Assembly (NCBI GenBank): GCA_947588325.1
Contig: CANPYH010000002.1
Span: 1-33,307, forward strand
Direction of reading: 5' to 3'
From: an uncultured Clostridia bacterium
GTDB taxonomy: Bacteria > Bacillota > Clostridia > Christensenellales > Pumilibacteraceae
DNA length: 33,307 nucleotides
Shown here: piece by piece, positions 8,785-19,427 of the stretch
Layout of the letters: every line of letters starts with the position of its first letter
Position numbering within the stretch: the stretch's first letter is position 1
The notes under the pieces: model-generated
Databases searched by the model: none
What the model was told of the DNA's origin: nothing
The model's input: only the letters and a program-made list of their open reading frames with translations
Program-made: the position numbers and the translations under genes

Positions 8785-9399
8785 TTATAATAACTTACTT
8801 ACAGCAGACCTAATCAGCTTTGCCGTCTCTTCGGGTTCTTCCTTGCTCTCGATTACCGCGACGGACTGCTCGTCGGAGAGCAGATTAAACGCCTCGAAGT
8901 ATTTGGCGCGGACTTTTTCGAGGGTGGCGAGTTCCTCGTACCGCTCGCGGTTGGCACGACGGGAGAGCCTGCCGAAGGCACGGGCGGGGTCGAGATCGAT
9001 GTAGATGTTTAAGTCGGGCTTGAGCGTTTCGGCGGCGGCACGGTTTATCTCAATAACCCACTTGAGCGGGAGCTGCGTGCCCTGATAGGCATAGGACGAG
9101 AACAGGTATCTGTCCGTTATTACCCAATACCCTTCCTCTAACTTACCGAGTATGCCGTCCGTCGCGTTCCGTAAGTGGTCCACTCTGTCCGCAGCACAAA
9201 GTAACGCTATCGTCGCGTCATCAGTCGCTACCCTGCCCGTCATACATGAGTGTACCAACGCACCCATCGGACTGTCCGTCGGCTCCCGCGTAATGTATAC
9301 CCGCTTGCCCTCGCCCTCAAGGTATTTCTGTAACAACTTCATTTGCGTGCTCTTGCCACTGCCGTCTATCCCTTCAAACGCTATAAATTTTCCTTTCAT
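8785..9399 (-). CDS. tmk: dTMP (thymidylate) kinase
   Basis: KGKFIAFEGIDGSGKSTQMKLL P-loop, TREPT DRY motif (TREPTDSP), DRYLFSSYAYQG. Confidence 0.96.
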   Translation of the reverse strand: MKGKFIAFEGIDGSGKSTQMKLLQKYLEGEGKRVYITREPTDSPMGALVHSCMTGRVATDDATIALLCAADRVDHLRNATDGILGKLEEGYWVITDRYLFSSYAYQGTQLPLKWVIEINRAAAETLKPDLNIYIDLDPARAFGRLSRRANRERYEELATLEKVRAKYFEAFNLLSDEQSVAVIESKEEPEETAKLIRSAVSKLL

Positions 9400-9412
9400 G
9401 TGCGTGTGCTTT

Positions 9413-9456
9413 GCAGGGGGAAAACCTTTTTGTGTACAAAAAGGTTTTCCCCCTGC
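9413..9456. repeat. Perfect inverted repeat hairpin (21-bp arms), GGGGGAAAACC family
   Basis: GCAGGGGGAAAACCTTTTTGT-GT-ACAAAAAGGTTTTCCCCCTGC. Confidence 0.9.
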
Positions 9457-9506
9457 ACCCCCTTTCCAAAAAACTGTAAATCTTTTTATTTTTATTGTAA
9501 GTGTTT

Positions 9507-9548
9507 GCGGGGGGAACCCCCTTTGTGTACAAAGGGGGTTCCCCCCGC
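9507..9548. repeat. Perfect inverted repeat hairpin (20-bp arms), same family
   Basis: GCGGGGGGAACCCCCTTTGT-GT-ACAAAGGGGGTTCCCCCCGC. Confidence 0.9.
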
Positions 9549-9637
9549 TCCCCCTTCCCCTAAAAACTAAAAATCTTTTTTAGTTTTTGGTTATGGGAGT
9601 TGTACACTCTTGAATAACTAACTTTTTATGGAGCTTT

Positions 9638-9689
9638 ACAATCCCCTCAGGCGGCTTCGCCGCCAGCCCCCCTTGCTAAGGGCGGCCAC
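9638..9689 (+). repeat. ACAATCCCCTCAG-family hairpin repeat unit
   Basis: ACAATCCCCTCAG GCGGC-TTC-GCCGC CAGCCCCCCTTGCTAAGGGCGGCCAC. Confidence 0.75.
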
Positions 9690-9768
9690 CCCTTGTCCCC
9701 AACTATTCGGGTAAATAATTACTTAAAATGTATCTTCTTGCACAACCCCCATAACGAACCGAGTTTTG

Positions 9769-9892
9769 GAAGGCACAGAGTGCCGCTCAGACGTGCGAGA
9801 GAGGTTATTTCGACACAGGAGTTTACTAAAAACGTAAATGACTGTGTCGAAATGTTCTCGGCTCGCGCGTATCAGCGGTGCTATGTGACTTC
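9769..9892 (-). repeat. ~125-bp structured repeat, copy 2; overlaps the 3' end of the histidine kinase gene
   Basis: Near-identical to 863-987; minus strand starts GAAGTCACATAGCACCGCTGAT and encodes the kinase C-terminal EVT and stop. Confidence 0.8.
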
Positions 9893-11449
9893 CAACGGTA
9901 AAGTGAACCAGAAAGTACTGCCAACATTCTTCTCACTTGCCACTCCGTATGTGACGCCGTGGAGATCTAAGATCGACTTGACTATGGAGAGGCCGAGGCC
10001 GCTGCCGATGACGTTGCGCTTGTCCTGCGCGAGGCGGTAATACTTCTCCCAGACGGTGGCAAGCTCCTCTTCGGTCATGCCTTTGCCGGTGTCGGAGATC
10101 TCGACGCGGGCGAGGTTGCCGTCGGCGTAGCAGCGGACTTTGACCTTCTTGTCGGCGCCCGTGTAGTTCATGGCGTTGCCGATGAGGTTGTATATTACGC
10201 GGTCGATGCGCTCGCTATCCGCGCGAACGGACAGTTCCTTGGGCACGTCGAGGTCGAAGTCGTAACCCTTGGTCTCTTCCATTATGCGGAAGCGCCCAAC
10301 GGTCTCGCGGAGACGGACGGAGATGTCGAATACGCTGTAGTTAAGCTCGATTATGCCGCTTTCGAGCTTGGACAACTCCACCACTTCGCCGATAAGCGCG
10401 GTTAGCCTGTCCGTCTCGTCGATAATTATCTGTGCCTGTCTGGCGCACTTCTCCTTGTTTCCGCCCGAAATGTCGCGAATCATCTCGCTGTACGCGCGTA
10501 TCATGGTCAGCGGCGTTTTCATGTCGTGCGAGACGTTGGCGAGCAGGTCGCGGCGGAACCTGTTATTATTCTCCACGTCCTCAAACGCCTTGTTAATCGC
10601 CGAGGACAGCTCGTTTATCTCCGTAATGCGGGTGTCCGTCGCGAGGGGTTCGCGCTTCCCGCCGCCCGCGCCGCCGACGACTTTTTGCGTCAGAGTGCGT
10701 ATGGGCCGCGCCGCCACGCTCGAGGCAAAGAACGCCACGACGACGGCTATTACGAGGAAGGCGCCGCTTATTATCAGCAGCTGATATCCGATAGTGTTCT
10801 GCGCCGAAGTGAAGGCGGGGAGGGTTGCGGACATGTATATATAGTACGGCTCGGAGTTATGGACGAGCCTGATACCGTAAACGACCAGTGCGTCGTCGGT
10901 AAAGCCCGCGTCCACGGTGTTAAACACCCGCCCCTCGGCGTAAGACGTACCGAGACTTTGCATGTAGTATGACAGCATTCTGCCCTCGGGAGCCGTCGCC
11001 GCCGTACCCGTTACCGAGGACTGCGCCTGCAATACTTCGGTGGTATACCCGCCGCTTTCGCTGATATCGACGGAGAATACCACGATATTGACCTGGTGGG
11101 CGCGGGCAAAGGAATTGACGTACCCGAGCGGGTCGCTCCCGCTCTCGATCAGGTCTGTATAAGAGGCGGAAAACTCCCGACCTTCCTTCATCAGCTCGTT
11201 TTGCGCGTTGGCGGTGTAGGAAGCGGAGTAGAAAATAAACTCGTATACCCACAATATCGCAAGCATCACGACGGTCATGAGTATGAATATTATCCACAGG
11301 TTGAAGCGAATGGACTTAAACCACCTGCCTCCGCGGCTTATCGGCTTAATCTCGGGGCGCTGCGCCGTTTTTTCGTTCGGCAAAAATACAAGCTCGTGCT
11401 TGCCCCCCGTCTCGCCCTTTTCGGGCGCCTTGTTAGCCTCGTCGCTCAC
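9881..11449 (-). CDS. Sensor histidine kinase (two-component system)
   Basis: N-terminal TM, extracytoplasmic region, second TM, HisKA (LANVSHDMKTPLTMIRAYSEMI), HATPase_c (DRVIYNLIGNAMNYTG; GSGLGLSIVKSILDLHG). Confidence 0.95.
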   Translation of the reverse strand: MSDEANKAPEKGETGGKHELVFLPNEKTAQRPEIKPISRGGRWFKSIRFNLWIIFILMTVVMLAILWVYEFIFYSASYTANAQNELMKEGREFSASYTDLIESGSDPLGYVNSFARAHQVNIVVFSVDISESGGYTTEVLQAQSSVTGTAATAPEGRMLSYYMQSLGTSYAEGRVFNTVDAGFTDDALVVYGIRLVHNSEPYYIYMSATLPAFTSAQNTIGYQLLIISGAFLVIAVVVAFFASSVAARPIRTLTQKVVGGAGGGKREPLATDTRITEINELSSAINKAFEDVENNNRFRRDLLANVSHDMKTPLTMIRAYSEMIRDISGGNKEKCARQAQIIIDETDRLTALIGEVVELSKLESGIIELNYSVFDISVRLRETVGRFRIMEETKGYDFDLDVPKELSVRADSERIDRVIYNLIGNAMNYTGADKKVKVRCYADGNLARVEISDTGKGMTEEELATVWEKYYRLAQDKRNVIGSGLGLSIVKSILDLHGVTYGVASEKNVGSTFWFTLPLEVT

Positions 11450-11468
11450 CCCGCTTTCCCCTTCCGCG

Positions 11469-12128
11469 TCAGAGTACCAGCTTGTAACCGACGCCGCGAA
11501 GCGTCATGATCTTGTCTCTGTACGGGCCGAGATTGGCGCGTAACATCTTAATGTGCGTGTCGACGGTGCGATCCTCGCCATAGAAATCATAGCCCCAGAC
11601 GTCGGCAAGCAATTGCTCGCGGGGTATGGCTATGCCCTCGTTCTTAACCAGATAGAACAGCAGGTCGTATTCGCGGGGGGTGAGAAAGACCTTCTTCCCG
11701 TCCACGCAAACGCTCCTGCCCATTATGTCTATTTCCAGCCCGTCGGATACTATCTTCTTGGGAGCGGTCTTGCCGCGGCGAAGTACCGCGCTTATACGCG
11801 CAACTACCTCTTTGGGCGAGAAGGGCTTGGTAACATAGTCGTCTATCCCGATCTCGAACCCGAAAAGTTTGTCGTACTCCTCGCTCCTCGCCGAAAGCAT
11901 GATGACGGGAACGTCTTTGTCCTTCTTAATCTCCTTGACGGCGCTGTAACCGTCGAGTTTGGGCATCATAACGTCCATGATTATGAGGTCGTAGTCCGTC
12001 TCTTTCGCCTTCTTTATGGCGTCCATTCCGTCTACCGCCTCGCCCACTTCGTAATCGTCCAACTCGAGATATTCGCGGAGTACTTCGCGTATACCCGGTT
12101 CGTCGTCCACTATAAGGATCTTCGGCAT
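11469..12128 (-). CDS. OmpR/PhoB-family response regulator
   Basis: MPKILIVDDEPGIREVL receiver, DLIIMDVMMPKLDG, wHTH C-terminus (LTPREYDLLFYLVKNEG..VDTHIKMLR). ATG at 12128 preceded by GGAGGAGATAT. Confidence 0.95.
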   Translation of the reverse strand: MPKILIVDDEPGIREVLREYLELDDYEVGEAVDGMDAIKKAKETDYDLIIMDVMMPKLDGYSAVKEIKKDKDVPVIMLSARSEEYDKLFGFEIGIDDYVTKPFSPKEVVARISAVLRRGKTAPKKIVSDGLEIDIMGRSVCVDGKKVFLTPREYDLLFYLVKNEGIAIPREQLLADVWGYDFYGEDRTVDTHIKMLRANLGPYRDKIMTLRGVGYKLVL

Positions 12129-12252
12129 ATATCTCCTCCTTCGGCTCTCCCCGCTCACGGGAAGGCCCGTCTCTCTTTTCTTTATAGATTATACTGCTTG
12201 TTTATAAATATGTCGTAAACTATTTAACCTTTTTCGTCATTATCCCGCCGCC

Positions 12253-13248
12253 CTACACCGCGCCCGCGAGCGCCTGTATCATCGTGACCAGATATCCCAC
12301 CGCAAGGGCAAAGGCGACCAGCCCGCCGAGTATGGCGAAGTTATTGCCCAAACGCTTGTTCTCTTTGAACAGCACGGCTATTCCCAACCCCGCATTGACG
12401 GCAAGCCCCGCCACCGCCGCGCCGAGGGAGAGGGATCCCCCGATAAACAACTCGCTTATCATGACGCTCGCCGCGCAATTGGGTATCAGCCCGATAAGTA
12501 CGGCGGCAAGCGGTTGGAGCCAGACGTACGCCGACATGAAGGCGTTGAAGTTCGCCTCGCCCACCCCGAAAATAAGGGAGCCGAGCGCGAAGTTAACAAT
12601 AAACACAAAGAGCGTCATCGTCGCCGTGTGAATGAGCGGGTGCTTGAAGTATACGTCGAATATCCGCCTCGCCTTGCTCCGCTCCTTTCCCTGCCCGCGC
12701 TCGTGATCGTCGCCGTGCTCGTGGTCGTCGCGGTCGGCTTCGTGATGATGTTCGGCGTTATCCTCGTCATGGTCGAGGGAGTGCCCGCAGCAGCCGTGGC
12801 CGAAGGAGTGCTCGAGTTCCTTTTTGTCGGCGTTAAGCTCCCGCCGCCTGCCGAATATGAGGTTGAGCAGATATCCCGCGGCAAGCGCCATAACGATCTT
12901 TATCCCGATAATCTCGAGCAGTCCTATCCACACCGACGGATCGGTTATAGCCGAGCCGAAGAGTATGGGGATTGCTTCGTCGCTGGTGGCGATAAACACG
13001 GCGACGAGGGTTCCGACATAGATATACCTGCCCGCATACAGTTCGCTTGCGACGACGGAGAACCCGCATTGCGGCAAAAGCCCGACGCCCGTACCTATCA
13101 GCGGAGCGCACTTGCCTTTCAGCACCTTGCCCGTTTTGAGCTTGTCGAGTTGTTTCGCCTCGAAAAGCCCTATGAGAAGATGCACGCCGAGCAGCCAAGG
13201 GATAAGCAGCGCGGTATCTTTTAACGATTCGAGGAAAACGTTTAACAT
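12253..13248 (-). CDS. Putative 10-TM heavy-metal exporter / manganese transporter-like permease (ArsP_2-type), with His-rich loop
   Basis: Two similar hydrophobic halves (GTGVGLLPQCGFSVVASELYAG; LIGLIPNCAASVMISELFIGG) separated by HGCCGHSLDHDEDNAEHHHEADRDDHEHGDDHERG. Confidence 0.75.
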   Translation of the reverse strand: MLNVFLESLKDTALLIPWLLGVHLLIGLFEAKQLDKLKTGKVLKGKCAPLIGTGVGLLPQCGFSVVASELYAGRYIYVGTLVAVFIATSDEAIPILFGSAITDPSVWIGLLEIIGIKIVMALAAGYLLNLIFGRRRELNADKKELEHSFGHGCCGHSLDHDEDNAEHHHEADRDDHEHGDDHERGQGKERSKARRIFDVYFKHPLIHTATMTLFVFIVNFALGSLIFGVGEANFNAFMSAYVWLQPLAAVLIGLIPNCAASVMISELFIGGSLSLGAAVAGLAVNAGLGIAVLFKENKRLGNNFAILGGLVAFALAVGYLVTMIQALAGAV

Positions 13249-13363
13249 TATTCGTGTTATTTATTTTAATATATTTATCCGCTTATGTCAAGAATATAAC
13301 GGTCGGTGATTATTTGGTGTTTAACCTGCGTAAGTATTGTGGAAACGCATTTGCAAAAAAATG

Positions 13364-13392
13364 TTTACATTGCGAGGAAAAAGTGATAATAT
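13364..13392 (+). promoter_or_regulatory. Candidate sigma-A-like promoter for the M3 peptidase lipoprotein
   Basis: TTTACA, 17 nt, TAATAT; about 70 nt upstream of the ATG. Confidence 0.4.
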
Positions 13393-13462
13393 TATTGTAT
13401 AAGGGCGTCGGGCGCCTACGCTGTTTTGCGGCGAGGTTTCGCTTTTGCCAAAGGAGAAACAC

Positions 13463-15154
13463 ATGAAGGGAAAGAAAGCAATTAAAGGAGTGCTTGCCGC
13501 GATTTTTGCGGCGATACTCGCGCTTATATGCGTTTTCGCGACGGCTTGCGACACGGTCAACTACCAAGGGCAGGTGGCGCGGTTCAAGCCCTATGATTAC
13601 AGCAGAATGGAGAGGGCGTACGAGCGGGCGGAGAGCGCCATTGCCGATGGCCGCGATCCGTTTGCCATGGTTATGAGGATTAACGACGTCACGAACGAGC
13701 TTAACGACATATTGTCGAACTATATCATAACCAATATCGAGTATCACAAGGACAATCGGGGGCCGTTCGCCGAGCAGTACCAACTGCACCGCGGATATTA
13801 CGACGACGCATATACCAAGTATATCACGGTGCTTCACGACGCAATGGCGTCCCCTCTCGGCGAGGATCTCTTCGAAGGTTGGTCGAAAGAGGATATCGAT
13901 ATGGTGGAAGAGCAATATGCCCGCCGTCGGGACAGCCGCTATCTCGAGCTGCAATCACAGCTTACCGAGCTTCAGATGCAATACGACTCCCTCGCCGTTG
14001 AAACGACGGCGACTTACGCCAACGCGGCGCAGGCAATATTGCTTAAAATCGTAGACGTCAATAACTCCCTTGCCGAGCTTGCGGGTTATTCCTCCTATGT
14101 CAACTATGCTTACGCCGACTATGGTCGCACATACGTTTTCGACGAGGCGGTCAATCTTTCCGCCTATATTAAGGAGTACATTTCGCCCATACTCGACGGT
14201 ATTGCCGAGGTGCGTAGCCGCGAGAAAGCGGCGGTGTCCGATAAACTCTCCGAGGACGCGAAGTACGGCAACGAGATCGAGAGGTGCGGATCTTATATAC
14301 GCGACTACACCAAGGAGATCGGGCAGTATATGGTCAATGCGTACAACTTCATGCGGGACAACGACTTGCATTACTCGGCGACGAAGCGGGATAATCCCAA
14401 CGGGACGCGGGGAGCGTTCACTACCTACCTTTACGGCAGCAACGCGCCCTATGTCTATCAATATTGCGACGGCGGCTACCGTGATCTTCTGACGTATATA
14501 CACGAGTTCGGGCACTTCACCTCCTTCTATAACAACGGGTCGTCGGGCGGCTCCGAACTCGACGTTGCCGAGATACAGTCGCAGGCGAACGAGATGTTGT
14601 TCCTGCCCTATCTTTCGAAGATATACGGCGAGGAAGTCGGAGCCTATCTCGAGTGCGATCAGATCTATAACATACTGACTTCGGCGGTGATTATGGGCTG
14701 TCTGTTCGACGAGTTTCAGCGGGATATCTACGCCGCGCCCGAGAATTACACCCAATCGGGGGCTATGACCGCCCACTTCGACGAGCTGGTCACGGAGTAC
14801 GGCGCTACAAGTATCGCGGAGACCTGGGATAACCCCGAGGAGTTCAAGTATTGGTGGGCGCAGGTTTCCCACACCTTCGACACTCCCTTCTATTATATCA
14901 GCTACGCTGTTTCCGCCGTGCCCGCTCTGGTAATATACGAGTATGCCAACACGCCGTCGGTGGGGCGCGATATCGCCATCGGGAAATATAAAGACATTCA
15001 GGCGCACGGTCATTCGGGCGTTGGCGGAAAGAATCTGTTGGATTTGCTGAAGTACACGGGAGTAGGCTCCCCCTTCGAAGAGACTACTATCAAAGATCTT
15101 GCGAACTTCTTAAATAACAGGTTTTCCCCTACCTCTCTTGCCGCCGCGGCGTAA
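13463..15154 (+). CDS. M3-family metallopeptidase (oligoendopeptidase-like), lipoprotein
   Basis: RBS AAAGGAG then ATG at 13463; signal with Cys (LICVFATAC); zinc motif YIHEFGHFTSFYNN and downstream E (ELDVAEIQSQANEM). Confidence 0.85.
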   Translation: MKGKKAIKGVLAAIFAAILALICVFATACDTVNYQGQVARFKPYDYSRMERAYERAESAIADGRDPFAMVMRINDVTNELNDILSNYIITNIEYHKDNRGPFAEQYQLHRGYYDDAYTKYITVLHDAMASPLGEDLFEGWSKEDIDMVEEQYARRRDSRYLELQSQLTELQMQYDSLAVETTATYANAAQAILLKIVDVNNSLAELAGYSSYVNYAYADYGRTYVFDEAVNLSAYIKEYISPILDGIAEVRSREKAAVSDKLSEDAKYGNEIERCGSYIRDYTKEIGQYMVNAYNFMRDNDLHYSATKRDNPNGTRGAFTTYLYGSNAPYVYQYCDGGYRDLLTYIHEFGHFTSFYNNGSSGGSELDVAEIQSQANEMLFLPYLSKIYGEEVGAYLECDQIYNILTSAVIMGCLFDEFQRDIYAAPENYTQSGAMTAHFDELVTEYGATSIAETWDNPEEFKYWWAQVSHTFDTPFYYISYAVSAVPALVIYEYANTPSVGRDIAIGKYKDIQAHGHSGVGGKNLLDLLKYTGVGSPFEETTIKDLANFLNNRFSPTSLAAAA

Positions 15155-15202
15155 TATGCGGGGGGCAAGCGCGGGGATTTACGCGGAAGTCGGATAAAAC
15201 AC

Positions 15203-15240
15203 AAAGGCGGTCGGGAGTTGTTCCGACCGCCTTTGCTTTT
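15203..15240. terminator. Bidirectional terminator between convergent genes
   Basis: AAAGGCGGTCGG-GAGTTGTT-CCGACCGCCTTTGCTTTT. Confidence 0.8.
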
Positions 15241-15255
15241 ACCTTGCGATTTTTA

Positions 15256-15750
15256 TTATTTCTTTTCGAAGGAGCTTCTCACTATCTCGCCGAAGAAGAG
15301 GGTGTGATATTCCCGTCCGACGTACATATCCCGCGCTATTGTGGCGTTGAGTTTGCTCGAGCGCATTTCGGACGTGCATATTACCTTGCACTCAATCTGC
15401 ACGGCGCACTGGCTTATTCCCACAGAATGGACGAGCTTGGCGGGGACGGGATCGAACCCGAACTCCTTGAACTTATCCACGTCGTGGCCCGAGATTTTGG
15501 AGCACTTCTGAAGCGCCGCCATCATGTCGGGGGTGGGGATATTTATAACGAAACTCTTATACTTGCTTATGAGTTCGTGCGAATATTTCTTCTTGCGGAC
15601 GGGGAGAACGAAAACGTCCCTGTTCCACATTCTGCCCACGGTGCCCCAGGAAGTATTCATAATGTTTATTTCGTCACCGCTGCCGCAGGTCACGAACAGT
15701 CCGCCCATTTTAAGGGCATTCATTACCATGTTTCTCTGTCTGTCAGTCAT
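15256..15750 (-). CDS. Flavin reductase-like domain protein (flavoredoxin-type)
   Basis: NALKMGGLFVTCGSGDEINIMNTSWGTVGRMWNRDVFVLPVRKKKYSHELI..FVINIP. Confidence 0.8.
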   Translation of the reverse strand: MTDRQRNMVMNALKMGGLFVTCGSGDEINIMNTSWGTVGRMWNRDVFVLPVRKKKYSHELISKYKSFVINIPTPDMMAALQKCSKISGHDVDKFKEFGFDPVPAKLVHSVGISQCAVQIECKVICTSEMRSSKLNATIARDMYVGREYHTLFFGEIVRSSFEKK

Positions 15751-15828
15751 TCAATTTTCCTCTCTCGCCTTAAATTTTACCACTATGGAGTACTTTTGTC
15801 AATCCCATACGGTATATTTCAAGGCGTT

Positions 15829-17046
15829 TCAACCATTATTTTTCACTCCGAGGGAGAATATTTGTTTAACCGTCTGCGCCCTGTCCCCCTCTCCTTCGTC
15901 CGTCGCGGTTATCTCCACCTGATAAGCCCCGACCAATTGGGGAATGCCGCTAATCCTTCCCGACTTCGAAATGGTCAGTCCGACGGGCAGGTTATCCGCG
16001 GAAAAAGAGTAGTCCCCCGTTCCGCCGCAAACGTACACCCTCGCCGAGTAATTCTCCCCCACCGCGGCGAGGGGCAGGCTCTCGGTCTCAAAGGCGAGCG
16101 GAGGCACGGCGGATATCTCTTTATACGCCTCTCCCGTCGCCGCTATCTCGTCGTTTTCGTCGTACAGCGCGGTGTATACCGCCTCATACGGTCGATCGTC
16201 CCCGAGATTATCGAGGAACCAGGAGTAACGCATAACATAATCTTTCCCTTCGAGCATAGCCGCGGATTTTTGTATAAACTCCACCGCCTTCTCCTCTGTG
16301 CAATCGGAAGAGAGATGTCCCCAATGCTGTTCTCTCGCAATCGTGTCTATCGCGCCGAACTCCGTTACCCATATCGGCTTATGATATCTTTCGTACAATT
16401 TATCCAGCGTATCTTCGGCGAGAGATCTTACCATATCATCAACGTAGTAAAAGGGCAGGTAGGAATGTACGGTTATAAAGTCCACGCGATATTCCCGCTC
16501 TTCCGCCTTTTTCATAAAGTCGTCCAGCCACGCGTTCCCGTCGCCTATATACCAGCTGACGGCGGGACTTGAAAGGGGTATTCCTATCGACTCGAGTTTC
16601 TCCCAATATGACAGCGCCTCGTCCACCGACATATTTGCCTGGTCGGGCAGGTCGGGTTCGTTAAAGGTCAGAAGGTACTTGAACTTTCCGCTCTCGTAGT
16701 TTTCCTTTACATACGCGATATTTTCGTCCGTAACGCTCCACTTACCCCACATCATGGGCACAAACTCGGCGTCTATATACTCGTTTTCGGGTTTAAGTCC
16801 CCAATTGTAGTACCAGGAGCAACCGAGGTCGTTGACTTTATCCGCCGCCGCCTTTCCGCCCTTGTTGTATTTGGATACGCACAACCCCTTTTTGACGGCA
16901 TAGTCCGACCTCTCGCGGTGGGGCGCAAGGGAATTTACGTCCTCGGGCGGATCGGGATTTTGCTCCCTTCCGCACGCCGTGAAACAGAGCACCGCCATAA
17001 CCAATATTGCGGCTATAATCGCCGTTATCTTTTTCAACGCTTTCAT
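15829..17046 (-). CDS. GH128-like (Asl1-type) glycosyl hydrolase lipoprotein with C-terminal putative-Ig domain
   Basis: Lipobox AVLCFTAC; CSWYYNWGLKPE, FVPMMWG, LLTFNEPDLPDQANMSVDEAL, VDFITVHSY, PIWVTEFGA; C-terminal SFSADNLPVGLTISKSGRISGIPQLVGAYQVEITATD is He_PIG-like. Confidence 0.85.
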   Translation of the reverse strand: MKALKKITAIIAAILVMAVLCFTACGREQNPDPPEDVNSLAPHRERSDYAVKKGLCVSKYNKGGKAAADKVNDLGCSWYYNWGLKPENEYIDAEFVPMMWGKWSVTDENIAYVKENYESGKFKYLLTFNEPDLPDQANMSVDEALSYWEKLESIGIPLSSPAVSWYIGDGNAWLDDFMKKAEEREYRVDFITVHSYLPFYYVDDMVRSLAEDTLDKLYERYHKPIWVTEFGAIDTIAREQHWGHLSSDCTEEKAVEFIQKSAAMLEGKDYVMRYSWFLDNLGDDRPYEAVYTALYDENDEIAATGEAYKEISAVPPLAFETESLPLAAVGENYSARVYVCGGTGDYSFSADNLPVGLTISKSGRISGIPQLVGAYQVEITATDEGEGDRAQTVKQIFSLGVKNNG

Positions 17047-17093
17047 TTTCCCTATGACTTCTTTGTTATCTCCGTTTATTACCCGCCGCTCGG

Positions 17094-17732
17094 TTATGTT
17101 ATGGGATCGGTTCGCGGTTTGTTGCCCTTTCGCGGATAGTTTCCGCGCGTTTTGCCTATTTTGCGGATAATAACCAGCTTTCTCGTTATGTCGTCGCCGA
17201 GTTTTTTTTCGGCTACCCTCTCGATCTTCCCGCCGAGCAATGTTATTGCCTTCTCCGCCTCGGCTATTTCCACGTCGATATTTTCGGACTTATATGCGAC
17301 AAACGCCCCGCCCACCCTGACGAAGGGCAGCGCGTACTCGGCAAGCACATTCAGCCTTGCCACCGCCCGAGCCGTCACGGTGTCGAAACTCTCGCATTCG
17401 GGAAAGTCCTCGATCCTCGTGTGGATAGCCCGCGCTCCGTCAAGTCCGAACCGCTCTATCACGGCGGAGAGAAAGTCCGTCTTTTTCCGAACGCTGTCCG
17501 TCATTGTCACATCCGTTTCGGGCAGCTCGTTTTTTATTACCAAGGCGGGAAAGCCCGCGCCGCTACCTATATCCAGCACTCTTCCGCTTATGAATTCCAA
17601 ACCGAGACGGCTGTCCTCGACATGCTTAACCATAAACTCCTCGAAGGACGTTATCGCCGTGAGGTTAAACCGTGAGTTATATTCCGAAAGCATATCGAAC
17701 AGCTCGGTGTAATTTATTTTTCGCACATACAT
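17094..17732 (-). CDS. rsmG: 16S rRNA (guanine527-N7)-methyltransferase RsmG (GidB)
   Basis: YNSRFNLTAI, FMVKHVEDS, VLDIGSGAGFPALVI, RKKTDFL, FDTVTARAVARLNVLAEYALPFV. Confidence 0.96.
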   Translation of the reverse strand: MYVRKINYTELFDMLSEYNSRFNLTAITSFEEFMVKHVEDSRLGLEFISGRVLDIGSGAGFPALVIKNELPETDVTMTDSVRKKTDFLSAVIERFGLDGARAIHTRIEDFPECESFDTVTARAVARLNVLAEYALPFVRVGGAFVAYKSENIDVEIAEAEKAITLLGGKIERVAEKKLGDDITRKLVIIRKIGKTRGNYPRKGNKPRTDPIT

Positions 17733-17790
17733 ATTTACAGTTATATTGTATTTTATTTATAAAAATAGTATTTATTATAGGCGGTGGATT

Positions 17791-18007
17791 AGTGGATAAC
17801 TCAAAAAAGCACAAAATGTTGTAGTACGGCGGTGAGTTAACACCGAAATATTCGATTTTTTATGCACAACATCGTCCACAATGCTTCAACGTTTTCACTT
17901 TTTTTCGGTGTATAACCCATTTTGACGGATATTGTCGAAAGGGCGGTTTTGCCCGAAAACGGACGTTTTATCCACATGTTATAAACAGGGTGAAAAAGTT
18001 ATACACA
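17791..18007. promoter_or_regulatory. DnaA-box cluster in the rsmG-mnmA intergenic region
   Basis: TTATGCACA 17860-17868, TTATCCACA 17968-17976, TTATACACA 17999-18007 (all match TTATNCACA), plus AGTGGATAA 17791-17799 (one mismatch, minus). Confidence 0.6.
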
Positions 18008-18069
18008 TAATGTTGTTTAGGTCGGATAAATCGGGTTTTTCGACATATTCCGCCGCGGGGTGAGGCGGG

Positions 18070-19230
<1,161 letters not shown>

Positions 19231-19427
19231 TCAAGCGCAAACAGGCTTTACAAGCAATCAAGCCTTATATGAACGTTACTTAAAACAAACGGGTCGCACC
19301 TTGCGGAATACGCCTTTTAATGAGTTGCAAAAACGACGGAGAACTTTCCCTGCCGTGTTTTCTCGGAAATATTACCTTAAAAACACCGCGGCAAAAGGAG
19401 CTCCTCGCCGACGGCGCAATACCGACG

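Noticed and set aside
13955-15013. 352-aa minus-strand ORF antisense to the M3 peptidase
   Set aside because: Shadow ORF; the plus strand encodes the recognisable HEFGH peptidase.
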